64,000 bases of DNA from NCBI RefSeq assembly GCF_040869045.1, contig NC_090319.1, positions 372,821,601 to 372,885,600 on the forward strand, written 5' to 3'. Both the position numbers and the translations under genes were made by a program. The notes below the pieces were generated by a model. The model did no database searches and was not told where the DNA came from. It saw only the letters and a program-made list of their open reading frames with translations. The stretch is from Eurosta solidaginis (Eukaryota > Arthropoda > Insecta > Diptera > Tephritidae). Shown here one piece after another: positions 1 through 10,314 of the stretch; within the stretch, counting starts at the first letter, position 1, and the number at the start of each line of letters is the position of its first letter.

Positions 1-1215
1 CGCGAAAACCATACAGAAATGATTCCGGAAGGATCCCAAAATGATCCCGAAATAGTCCGGAAATGACCCAGATGGGATCCCGCACAGATCCAGAAATGAT
101 CCCGGAAGGGTCCAAAAACTATCCCGGAAAAGTAACAAAAAATTCCGAAATGGCTCCTACGGCATCCCGGACGGATCCAGAAATGATCTCGGAAGGGTCC
201 CCAAATGATCCCAAAATGGTCCCGAAATGACCCTGATGGATCCGGCAAACCATCAAGAAATTATGCCGGAAGGGTCCCCAAATGATCCCGAAATAAAACA
301 GAAAAAGTCACGAAACGACCTCTAGAGGATCCCCAAATGATCCCGTATTAGCCCCAAAAAAGTCCCAAAATGACCCTGACGGGATCCCGAAAGGATTCCG
401 AAAACAATACAGAAATGATGCCGGAAAGGTCCTCAAATGATCCCCTAATAGTCCCGAAATGACCGTGACGGGATCCCGACAACTATCCAGAAATGATGCC
501 GAAAGGGTCCGCAAATGATCCCGTATTAGTCGCGAAAAAGTCCCGAAATGACCCCGACGGGATCCCGGACGGATCCCGAAAACCATCCAGAAATGATGCC
601 GAAAGGGTTCCCAAATGATCCCGTATTAGTCGCGAAAAAGTCCCGAAATGACCCCGACGGGATCCCGGACGGATCCCGAAAACCATCTAGAAATGATGCC
701 GGATGAGCCCCAAAATGATCCCGAAAAAGTCCCCAAATGACCCCGACGAGATCCCGGACGGATCCCGAAAACCATTCAGAAATGATGCCGGAAGAGCCCC
801 CAAATGATCCCGAAAAAGTCCCCAAATGACCCCGACGATATCACGGACGGATCCCGAAAACCATCCAGAAATGATGCCGGAAGAGCCCTCAAATGATCCC
901 GAAAAAGTCCCCATATGACCCCGACGAGATTCCGCACGGATCCCGAAAACCATCCAGAAATGATGCCGGAAGGGTCCCCAAATGATCGCGAAATAGTCCC
1001 GAAATGATTCCGGAATAGTCCCGAAAATGTTCCAAAATAACCCCGACGGGATCCCGGACGGATCCCGTAAACTATACAGAAATGATCCCGGAAGGGTCCC
1101 AAAATGATCCCGAAATAGTCCCGAAAAAGTCCCGAAATTACCCCGGCGTAATCCCGGACCGATCCCGAAAACCATCCAGAAATGATCCCGGAAGGGTCTC
1201 GATATGACCCTTACG
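1..1215. repeat. Nested minisatellite, roughly 90-120 bp units
   Basis: Tandem units built around 'gatcccgaaaaccatccag', 'aaatgatgccggaagggtcc' and 'cccgacgggatcccggacgg'. The 'ccccgacg' landmark recurs near 550, 650, 740, 830, 920 and 1040, so spacing is 90-120 bp. Each unit is itself made of about 10-bp repeats of the type 'tcccgaaatga' or 'gtcccgaaaa'. Long minus-strand reading frames here (rich in G, F, R, S) result from the periodicity, with no start context or domain, and are not called as genes. The array continues past the left window edge and decays after about 1215. Confidence 0.9.
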
Positions 1216-1935
1216 GGATTACAAATAAAGTGAAGCTAATTATAAAACCATGTTAATAAGGCAGCAGTCGCATTGGAGCGAATAAAAAGTTAGATAGAAA
1301 CATACAGGTAAAGCTAATAAAAGCGTGCTAATAAAAACAATTGATGGAGGGCGGATGGCGGGAGTAGAGGAGAGGACCACTGATCGTTCCTCCAAAATTG
1401 TCTAGATCTCGTTCTGTATGTACCAGATACCAAAAACTATTGATTTAGGAGAAAATTTAGATTCAGTTATAACAATTTATGGATTTTACACCAGAGGGGG
1501 AGATAAAGGGGGGCGGGCGGAGGGTGTCACTGCTTACTTTGTAAGCCCTCGACTTATTTGACCCCTTGAGTCTGTGATATTGGTGAAGGCCAGTATACGT
1601 AAAGTTATAATGTGTAAAAATTATGAAAAATAATTTCTCGAAGGGTCGTGGGACCCCCACCCCTCTTTCCATGTTCGAAAAAAATTTCGCTAGTAGACTA
1701 CTGTCTGTGTCCCAAATTTCATCAAAATCCGTGTAGCCATTCTGGCGTGATTCAGTCGCAAAGACGAAAAAATATAATAATTAAATTATAACTGTTCCTA
1801 GGGGGCGGGGACCACGCCCCTTTTGAAAAATATATAGCTAGTAGATCCTTCTAGACTATTGGCTATATGTGTGCAAAATTTCATCCAAATCGGTCCAGCC
1901 GTTCTTGCGTTATTGAGTCACAAAGACAAACGTCT
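1216..1935. other. Decayed dispersed repeat, no gene seen
   Basis: Includes G-rich stretches near 1495-1525, and around 1800-1935 a sequence with 'accacgcccctttt' and 'aaatttcatccaaatcgg', the style of text seen in non-coding dipteran transposable elements. It leads directly into the microsatellite at 1936. No coding potential or terminal repeats were recognised. Confidence 0.4.
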
Positions 1936-2048
1936 GGACAAACATCCAAACATCCAAACATCCAAACATCCAAACATCCAAACATCCAAACATCCAAACA
2001 TCTAAACATCCAAACATCCAAACATCCAAACATCTTAACATCCAAACT
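1936..2048. repeat. (AAACATCC)n microsatellite
   Basis: About 14 near-perfect copies of the 8-bp unit AAACATCC, with one C-to-T change near 2001. It sits at the end of a repeat-like sequence, like the GGAC runs at the ends of other elements in this window. The overlapping reading frames on both strands are products of the repeat. Confidence 0.9.
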
Positions 2049-2061
2049 TTGCCATTTATAA

Positions 2062-2790
2062 TATATATTAGATTAGATTTAGGACAAGTAAAATACATCA
2101 AAGCGATTGACATTAAAATTCATTTATGAATTTAAACAAAACAACTTCACACTTGGTTCAATATAATTATTTCTGTGTCACATATTATAATTGTAATTTG
2201 TTCGCAAAACAGCTGTCAGCGCAGATTATGACATACAAATACTCACTGCTTTCTCATCAGCATGAAACTACGTTTTATATGCGTAGCAATTTACAAATAT
2301 GCGGCAAAAATAATTGGCTATGGACAACTTTTTAATCAGAGGTCATTTTGAGAGTAATAGAGGTATTTTTTACTTTTTTACTGAAGAGGGAGGGACGATA
2401 AAGTAAGTCGTCGGCACACACCAAAGCAGAAGCGTGCACTTAGGCCTTCCAGCCCATTGTAATACCCCTGGATGAGGAGAAAGCGCTCATCCTTTAAATT
2501 TATAAAAAGTTTAGCAAATTTCTTCGTCTAATGCATCGTAAAATGTTTATTATTTTAGCAGAAGTATGCTCCGCTAAACATTCGATGAAGTGCCTCTCCA
2601 GAAATTTTATGCGTGTCCTGACCAGAGCAGGCCAGCTGAAAAGGAGCAGCTCAACACTCTCTATCTCTTCTTCTCACAATAGGTCCAAAAGAATGCATTT
2701 TTACTCTAATAATGGCTGGTAAATATCATATTCAATTCACCTTAGGAGAGACGAAAAGGGTAATAAGAAACCTTGTTCGGACATCATTTA
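2062..2790. other. No gene recognised
   Basis: Short frames only. The 63-codon frame at 2531-2722 has no recognisable domain. The stretch resembles decayed transposon sequence. Confidence 0.3.
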
Positions 2791-2839
2791 TGTGGGTGGG
2801 TGCCAAGTTGGTCTGCACACCTTTATTGGTAAAAATCGT

Positions 2840-3525
2840 GACGCAACAAACTTTCAGCTAAGGGAGGAGCCATGTAAATCAGCTGGTTAAACCCGGGCTG
2901 TATAGCAGCTTGTCTTGCATATACTGGGACACATATTACTGCTGTGAGAGGCTAGTTCATCTAACAACTGTCTGAAATCTATTTTCCCCTATTATGAAGT
3001 GTTCCCATCCACGGGGGCTTTAATCGTGCATTTACAGTTAGAGTAAATAACTATCGGTGTTGAATTTCGTAGAGAGTAGCCAACTCTCTCGTTTGGCTGT
3101 TGTTCCTCATGAAAAATACTAGAAAGGCTGCGAAGCTCTATACTGAAGACATGTGAAATACCTTCTTGCAATACAACACTGTCTAAAATGCAAATAAATT
3201 TAGAGCCAATTGTGAAGACGGCAGTGGAATCTGCGTCTACTATAGAGATATCGGATTTTATTGGAGAACATGTTGTTTAAAGAGAGGGTCAGTGTAGCAT
3301 AACTGGTTGAAGCAAACTTTCGAAAATGGTCCCAAGAATGCTGACTTGGTCAAATATATCGGACATGACTTTATTCAGTCTAATAGCAATAAAAACTGGA
3401 TAGGATTCTACAGATCTATGCTGTTGTAGTGATAAAGACACTTTTCGAAGGTGTTGTGGAGTGTTATCGATGGTGATGGTCCTTTTTCGGATATAGATCT
3501 GGTATGTTACGGTCACAATCACCAT
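2840..3525 (-). pseudogene. Unassigned broken reading frame, Cys-containing
   Basis: On the minus strand a frame is open for about 90 codons (about 3276 down to 2998). It then meets two adjacent stops (TAA TAG) and continues for about 45 more codons with further stops. Residues include 'SNCKCTIKAPVDGN' before the stops and 'MCPSICKTSCYTARV' after them. A second minus frame just upstream (3525-3289, 78 codons) may belong to the same decayed gene after a frameshift. The cysteine spacing suggests an extracellular or zinc-binding protein, but I do not recognise the family. It could be an old transposon gene. Confidence covers only that this is a decayed coding region. Confidence 0.3.
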
Positions 3526-4480
3526 TTAGTTACAAGCCTTCTCATCTCGAAAACGATTTAACATGGCCTTGAATACCCTAAAAGATCTATGGAGATGAGG
3601 GTGAGAATCACCTCCAGCATCACGGCTTGGTGTCCGGCACTCGAAAGAAACAGCATAGTCCGAAGGATGACCAAAGTACAGTGGTCACACGCAATGTTTT
3701 TAGGCAACAAAGTAAACTTGCTGGTTTTCATAAAGCGGATTCCGTACAGATAATTTTCGCAGAATATACTTATAGTTCAGCACACTTCCACGTTTATTAC
3801 TTCCATTGTTTATATACACCAGAGTGAAAAAACTCAGTAAATCCTTAGCAACATGTTGCATCAATACGTGGCAACGTCGTGGTGCCTTACGGAAAATGCG
3901 AATAAGTGGACGAAGAAGAACTAGAGGCATTTCAAAGAGCTACTAGGACATATTGCTTATTCTATAAGAACCAAGGACACCTTGTGACCCATTTACCCTT
4001 TCAATGAAAATTATAAGTAAACTAGACGAGCTGGGCTGTAAGATTGTTCGGAAAAATGTATCTGTGTGAGGCCACGTTTCAGGTAAATACCATGATAACT
4101 TTGTTGCAAAATTACTGCTGTACAGTGTAACTTATTTAATTACAGTGCGTAAAAAGTGTTGCCAGGATGTTAATGACGCACGAGATTATTATAAGTGACC
4201 AAAATGCAAGTGAGACCATAGTCACAATATAATTAGAAACATATTCAGTAAGTGTCATACACTTGTATTATATAAGCAACTGTAATTGAGCTTCTTGATT
4301 GCAGCATGACAAGTGGCTGGTAGCCAACTAAATGATTTTCTACTAGAACTGACCATATAAATATATGTTTATGAGTTCACTTATAAAAGTACTAACTTCA
4401 TTTTTGTTGATATGACTGTTAATTCTTTTAGTTAAGATTTTCTGAAATTAGAATTTGGGTAAATTCATATCAGCGAAATA
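3526..4480. other. No gene recognised
   Basis: A+T-rich, short frames only, no repeats or terminal structures noticed. Confidence 0.3.
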
Positions 4481-6480
4481 CTGCTTATAAAAGCATTGCT
4501 ATAAAACCAAAGTTACTAATTTCTTGGAGCGCGCCTATAATTATTCCAATTAAAAAGCATATAGAATTAGTATGTACTTAAATGGTGAATAAAGGAATAG
4601 TGAAAACAAGTAAGGAAGGCTAAGTTCGGGTGTAACCGAACATCACATACTCAGTTGAGAGCTATGGAGACAAAATAAAGAAAATAACCATGTAGGAAAA
4701 TGAACCTAGGGTAACCCTGGAATATGTTTGTATGACATGTGTATCAAATGGAAGGTACTAAAGAGTATGTTAAGAGAGAGTAGGCCATAGTTCTATGGAT
4801 GGGCGCCATTTAAGGATATCGCCATAAAGGTGGATCAGGGGTGACTCTTGTGTTTGTACGATATGGGTATCAAATTAAAGGTATTAATGAGGGTTTTAAA
4901 AGCGAGTGGCCCTTAGATGTATATGTGAAGGCGTTTTCGCGATATCGATCAAATTGTGGACCAGGGTGATACAGAAAATCATCTGTCGGGTACCGCTAAT
5001 TTATTTATATATGTAATATCACGAACAGTATTCCTGCCAAGGTTCCAAGGGCTGTTGATTTCACCCTGTAGAACATTTTCATTTTCTTGTACTTAATATG
5101 GTAGGTGTCACACCCATTTTACAAAGTTCTTTCTAAAGTTATATTTGGCGTCAATAAACCAATCAAATTACCATGTTTCATCCCTTTTTTCGTATTTGGT
5201 ATAGAATTATAGCATTTTTTTCATTTTTCGTAATTTTCGATACCGAAAAAGTGGGCGTGGTTATAGTCGGATTTCGGCCATTTTTTATACCAAGATAAAG
5301 TGAGTTCAGATAAGTACGAGGACCAAGTTTAGTAAAGCTATATCGATTTTTGCTCAAGTTATCGTGTTAACGGCCGAGCGGAAAGACAGACGGTCGACTG
5401 TGTATAAAAACTGGGCATGGCTTCAACCGATCTCGCCCGTTTTCACAGAAAACAGTTACCGTCATAGAATCTATGCCCCTACCAAAATTTAAGAAGGATT
5501 GGTAAATTTTTGTTCGACTTATGGCATTAAAAGTATTCTAGACAAACTAAATGAAAATGGGCGGAGCCACTCCCATTTTGAAATTTTCTTTTATTTTTGT
5601 ATTTTGTTGCATCATGTCATTACTGGAGTTGAATGTTGACTTAATTTACTTATATATAGTAAAGATATTAAATTTTTTGTTAAAATTTGACTTTTAAAAA
5701 TTTTTTTTTAAAAAAGTGGGAGTGTTCTCATCCGATTTTGCTAATTTTTAGTTAACACATATATAGTAATAGTAGTTCTTGCCAAATTTTATCATGATAT
5801 CTTCAACGACTGCCAAATTGCAGCTTGCAAAACTTTTAAATTACCTTCTTTTAAAAGTGGTCAGTGCCACGCCCATTGTCCAAAATCTTACTAATTTTCT
5901 AACCTACATCATAAGGTCAACCCATCTACCAAGTTTCATCGCTTTATCCGTCTTTGGCAATGAATTATCGCATTTTTCGGTTTTTCGAAATTTTCGATAT
6001 CGAAAAAGTGGGCGTGGTTATAGTCCGATATCGTTCATTTTAAATAGCGATTTGAGACGAGTGCGGAGTGAGGAATCTACATACCAAATTTCATCAAGAT
6101 ACCTCAAAATTTACTCAAGTTATTGTGTTAACGGGCAGACGGACGGACATGGCTCAATCAAATTGTTTTTCGATACTGATGATTTTGATATATGGAAGTC
6201 TATATCTATCTCGATTCCTTTATACCTGTACAACCAACCGTTATCCAATCAAAGTTAATAAACTCTGTGCTCAGTTGAGCAGAGAACTGAGTATAAAAAG
6301 GCAACACTAAGAGACCAAATGCAAAGCGAGCAGCGGTGCATACATACGGCATCCATACTCAGCTCCCGAGAAGCTAGCCGATGAAGAAATGGAATTCAGA
6401 AACATGTCCCAGTAACCATAGCCGTTTGTAAACGTTGTCATTTTTCTCCAATATCAATAACTATAGTAATTACCCTGCAA
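4480..6480 (+). repeat. Older dispersed repeat split by the element at 4607-6297
   Basis: The flanks 4480-4606 and 6298-6480 resemble 21480-21880. Shared landmarks include 'ttggagcgcgcctataat', 'gcaaagcgagcagcgg' and 'gaagctagc.gatgaagaa'. In the 21-kb copy the sequence runs straight from 'ggactagaaaaaaaag' to 'acaacacttagagag' with no insert, so it is a paralogous empty site. The block homologous to 6345-6480 lies before, not after, the other block in the 21-kb copy (circularly permuted), which suggests the parent repeat was tandem. Confidence 0.6.
4607..6297 (+). mobile_element. Helitron/Helentron-like non-autonomous element, copy A
   Basis: Begins 'caagtaaggaaggctaag', followed by the small hairpin 'ttcgggtgtaaccgaa' variant and 'actcagttgagagctatgg'. 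It contains about two 127-bp units, then a long conserved non-coding body with 'aaagtgggcgtggttatag' motifs, a short GGAC run and 'catggctcaatcaaat'. The 3' end differs from other copies: the terminal palindrome reads 'ctctgtgctcagttgagc' then 'agagaactgagtata', as if the hairpin tip had been inverted. No long coding region. The class is inferred from the 3' stem-loop, lack of an obvious target duplication, internal tandem repeats and head-to-tail copies. Confidence 0.6.
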
Positions 6481-6629
6481 AATAAAAAATGCGATTAGTC
6501 AAAGATGAATCGGGATGAGTCGCAAAGGAATGCGCCACTATAGCCCGTTCTGCAAACTTTATATGGGTTTGAGTCTTCCCTTTTGTTTGAACGCGTTTTG
6601 TGGGGAGACCAACTGTACCAATTTATGCA

Positions 6630-6830
6630 TGGATGGATAGTGCCTTTACGCCCATACCGGTACTGTTGTACAGGTACTTTTTCTACTCTTATTACGGGTA
6701 CTATTCAACACGTCCTCATTGTACAACTTCGGGTATTGTCGGACAGATCATTTGTGTACCCCTACTGGTACTATCGGACAAACTCCCTTCATGCTTCAGC
6801 GGGTACTGTCGGCGAGAATTTCTTTGTTCG
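6630..6830. repeat. Degenerate ~37-bp minisatellite (GGTACTGTCGGACA)
   Basis: The motif 'cggtactgttgtaca', 'cgggtactattcaaca', 'cgggtattgtcggacag', 'tggtactatcggacaa', 'cgggtactgtcggcgag' recurs about every 33-40 bp. The overlapping frames at 6583-6918 have no independent coding evidence. Confidence 0.6.
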
Positions 6831-7366
6831 CCTATGTGTACGGTTGGATATTTTTCTTTTATTGGCAGTTAATAGTTGGAAGCTCAAAGTGAAAAAGTTT
6901 CAAGTTCAACGCCGATAACAATTTACATTTATACTATCCATAGTACATTTGTGGCAAATGACATAACACAGTAAAACAATTATTATTATGTGTTTCTACT
7001 GGCTGAAGATGTGTATGCTTACTTTTTTATGTAGGGATAAACAACCATTAAATATTAAATGGCGACTAACAAGTTTATGTTATGTAATAAAACGTCAGTG
7101 TTGTTTAGAATGATGGTATTATAAAGAAGGCAAATAAATGTGAACTCAGAACTTGCGGACTTGTTTTAAATGTTAACGGAAATAAGCGAGAGCATACGTA
7201 ACCGCTATATTTAAAGTAAGTACTGTTAACGAAAATGAATTTAGTAATACATTTTTAACGTATGTATGTACATATGTGTGCTAAATAAAATATTTTTTCC
7301 TTTTGGTATTTGCGAAATTAATGTTCAGAGCCTCAAAAATGATATACAAAAAAAAAAAAAAAATAT
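6831..7366. other. No gene recognised
   Basis: A+T-rich spacer ending in a 15-bp A run at about 7350-7364, next to the SINE tail that follows. Confidence 0.3.
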
Positions 7367-7613
7367 AAATGCTAGGCGCGATAACCTCTGAAGAGTATTT
7401 TGGCCGAGCTCTTCTGCCAATTTGCGTCGTGCTCCTTTTAGTTTGTTTTTTAATTGGCGAGACGGGACCTACATGGTTTATGCCAACTCCGAAAAACTGT
7501 TTCCTAATTGAAAAAAAACTTGTTTCTAAAATTTGGATGTTACTTTGCCCGGGGCGTGAACGCAGGATCTTCGTTGTGGTAGGCGGAGCACGCTACCACC
7601 ATACCACGGCGGC
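7367..7613 (-). mobile_element. tRNA-derived SINE, internally deleted
   Basis: On the minus strand this runs from a head (complement of 'gctaccaccataccacgg') through a degraded B box to the conserved 3' end (complement of 'ggcgcgataacctctgaag'). Compared with the copies at 22.9, 26.0 and 63.7 kb it lacks about 90 bp in the middle, where the 'ctgccttgcagatgcc' segment should be. The plus-strand frame through it is accidental. Confidence 0.75.
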
Positions 7614-8537
7614 CGCCGTATCATAAAAGATAACCTGTAAAATTTTCAGCTTAAGATTTTATTAACGTAGAAATTTAGGCTCGAATAACAATTAACCTAT
7701 TTTGCAGACCGTTAAATTTCCTATAAGTATAGGTATAGCAATAATTTGGGCCGTTAAGGGCAATAGCTCTGTTCAGCTTTTTATAAAAGCTTGAAGATTC
7801 TCCATACGATTTGTATGGAAAAGCTAAAGTCGCGATGAAGCACCTTTAAATATGAAAATAAAAAACTAAAATATTTTTGGGTGTCCTTTTGAATGTCCTG
7901 AACAATATTTTCACTATACCAAAGGAAAAAAGGTATATTTTTTTTTGGCTCACCCTAATCTCAGTTCTACACAGCAAGAAAAACGTAAATGAGCGACGAA
8001 TATTTTAATTATTTATATAATAATTAATTTAGATCATCTTAAAAAAACAACTTTACAAGGTTTTAGTAATCTTCCTAATCAAGTAAAAAGTTACTGAAAT
8101 TTTAAAATATTTAAGTAATTGGCTGCAGCTTTGTTAAGTTTTTCCACTAGGATATCCCGTTCATTCCCGTTTATTCGTTATCGAAGTTTGCTTATATAAG
8201 TGATGAAGAAGGATGCGGCAGGAGCATGTTTCTTTAGCCTGAACTGCCGGTGACTGTCATGAGCGGAATTTTTAGCACTCCGACGGTATAAGTAACAAAA
8301 TCGTGTAAACTGTAAGGCAGGATTTTACGCTGATCGGAATGTCATACATTACGGCTGCATAAATATTTGAATTAAAAGGTATCAATGAAAAAATGCTAGA
8401 TAAGTCCAGGTTGACTGTAAGCGACCTAGGTAAATCCTCCGGACATCTACGTGAGCCAATCCCAAAGTCAAACTTGAAATAAATCGACGTTTCCAACTAA
8501 TTATCCTGAATCGAGCTGCAGTAGGAAGCCCTTTCCG
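7614..8537. other. No gene recognised
   Basis: A+T-rich. The end nearest 8537 may contain further decayed downstream sequence of the non-LTR fragment that follows, but no domain can be read. Confidence 0.3.
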
Positions 8538-9227
8538 TTATATAATGACGTACCATTTAGACGTCCATTGGAGTGTGACCCAATCACCATTAAGGCTTGA
8601 TGAACCCATTACTTTCGACAGATTGACACATCCGGCCAAGAGAATTTGCCTACATTGCAAGATGTAGCGTCTTTTCAACGCTTGCTTAGCGTATCGTAGG
8701 TTTAATATGTACAGGAATTCGATATAAGCCTTTATATCCGAATTCAGGCGTTCCCATATTACTCTTGATGGTAAAATTGTTGAGCTCGGTGCCTTAATAG
8801 CTGCTTGGCTGTCGAAGTAGATGTTAATTATTGAACTATAGTAGCAATGGATGTCACACCCCAACGCATTCTTAATCACAGAAACTTCCGCTGGAAAACA
8901 CTGCAGCGATTGCGGCTTATCAACTTCGACCAAACCTTCAACCATTTGACTAACCCACTGTCGTAAATGAGTCCCTATCCCAAGCTCGAATAGCAGTAGT
9001 TGTCGCCACACAATAGTCCGTCTTGAAATGAACAATTCGCCCACAATATCCATAGGATATTTGTTCAGCATGTCATTTAACGCTAGGTCAGGTAGTGTTC
9101 TAAGAGCGCCGTTGATACCAACCAGCGCCGTCTGTTGCACGGTAAACACATTTTTTGTTATGCTTGACATACCCAATTCATCTACTTGACCAGCATTCCA
9201 AGAGCATAATGAGCATGGGCTATCCAT
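8538..9227 (-). pseudogene. Non-LTR retrotransposon fragment: RT C-terminal part and RNase H remnant
   Basis: A 229-codon open stretch. Around residues 30-55 'TALVGINGALRTLPDLALNDML' is the segment after the RT core in retrotransposons with a C-terminal RNase H (compare the common 'GALRTTPT.ALN..L' pattern). Around residues 108-145 'FPAEVSVIKNALGC' and 'INIYFDSQAAIKA' match the RNase H region containing the catalytic D of 'DSQAA'. The usual downstream 'GH.G..GNE.AD' segment is missing and the last third is unrecognisable. The RT active site and ORF1 are absent. This is a 5'-truncated, decayed I/LOA-type or related element, not a host gene. The exact clade is not assigned. Confidence 0.7.
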
Positions 9228-9294
9228 ATAAAGCCATTTAAACGGTTATGTGCCAATTAAGTAGGTAAGTAAATTTGTGAGTATGCAACTTCCA

Positions 9295-9850
9295 TTTGGA
9301 CTAAGTTCGAAAAACAATCCGGTTCTAAAAAAGTACCTGGTTTGAAAATAGTACCCGGCTCCAAAAAATTACCCCGATATGAAAAAGTTCCCGGTTCTAA
9401 AAGAGTACCCGGCTTCGAAAAAGGGTGCATACCCCGAAAAGTACCCACCTTCAAAAATTTTTCCAGCTTCGGAAAATGACACGGTTGTGAAAAGAGCACG
9501 GCTCCAAAAAAAATATCCGGATGAAGAAAAAACCCCGGTTCCTAAGACTAACTGGTTTAAAAAAAATATCTTTTTTAAAGTAATGGGTTCTTTAAAAGTA
9601 TCCAGTTCAAAAAAGTACTCGAATCCCAAAAAACCCCATTTATGAAAAAAATCAGTTTATTAAAAAATTGCTCTCCCAAAACGACCCTTTTTTGGAAAAA
9701 ATGTTTCTAAAAACTGCCGGGTTCTGCAAAAGTACTCGGTTCTTTAAAAGTGCCTTATTCCAAAAAAGAACCTGGTTCTTAAAATGTACCCGGTTAGGAA
9801 GAAGTACCGTATTCTTAAAGAATGCCTGGTTCTTACATATTTAAGTATCA
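9295..9850. repeat. Degenerate ~20-bp minisatellite (AAAAGTACCCGGTTCT)
   Basis: Repeated variants of 'aaaagtacccggttct' roughly every 20-24 bp, with 'gg' and 'cc' blocks alternating with A runs. Frames open on both strands (9257-9645) come from the periodicity. Divergence is high toward 9850. Confidence 0.75.
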
Positions 9851-10314
9851 AAGGTGGGTCTCAAGCCTATTGTCCACACAAAAATACATATATTTTTACA
9901 AAATTGTCAACGTTTTGTTTTTGATTCATCTCAGCTCGGTGCGCTAAATCATTGATGTGTGATGCATGCAAGCACCGGTGCATATTTTCAATTGTACTAA
10001 TTTTTTGTTTCGCCTTATAAGTGCGGCGATTTTTCACCAATTTTTTATTTAATTATCACGAACAGATGCTTAAAAATGATGAAAATATAAATAACTGTTA
10101 TAACGATACAGCGTGCAAAACTTGGGTAGTAAAAAGTGAATACGCTTCAGTGATTATACAAATTATAGAATTAAGTGTTTCTATTGCATATCTGTGAAGT
10201 TAAGGCAAGGAGGGCGGAGTGCTGTGGCAATGATAGTCATTTAAATGAAGTTCAAGAAGCAGTGCGCACACAACCAAATTTACGTTAGCTTCGTTAGCCG
10301 ACTACATAAAAAAG
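9851..10314. other. No gene recognised
   Basis: A+T-rich spacer between the minisatellite and the next repeat element. No terminal repeats or coding region noticed. Confidence 0.3.

Noticed and set aside
308..1175. Several long, similar minus-strand reading frames rich in G, S, F and R
   Set aside because: They arise from the 90-120-bp tandem repeat, several overlap in different frames, and they have no domain or start context.
1936..2048. Regular short repeats that could suggest a CRISPR array
   Set aside because: It is a plain 8-bp microsatellite without spacers, in eukaryotic DNA. The 118-128-bp arrays are tandem repeats without spacers as well.
5779..6258. 159-codon frame and equivalent frames in the other copies (13497, 17119, 54590 and others)
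   Set aside because: Conserved between copies only because the DNA repeat is conserved; frames are interrupted differently in each copy and show no domain.
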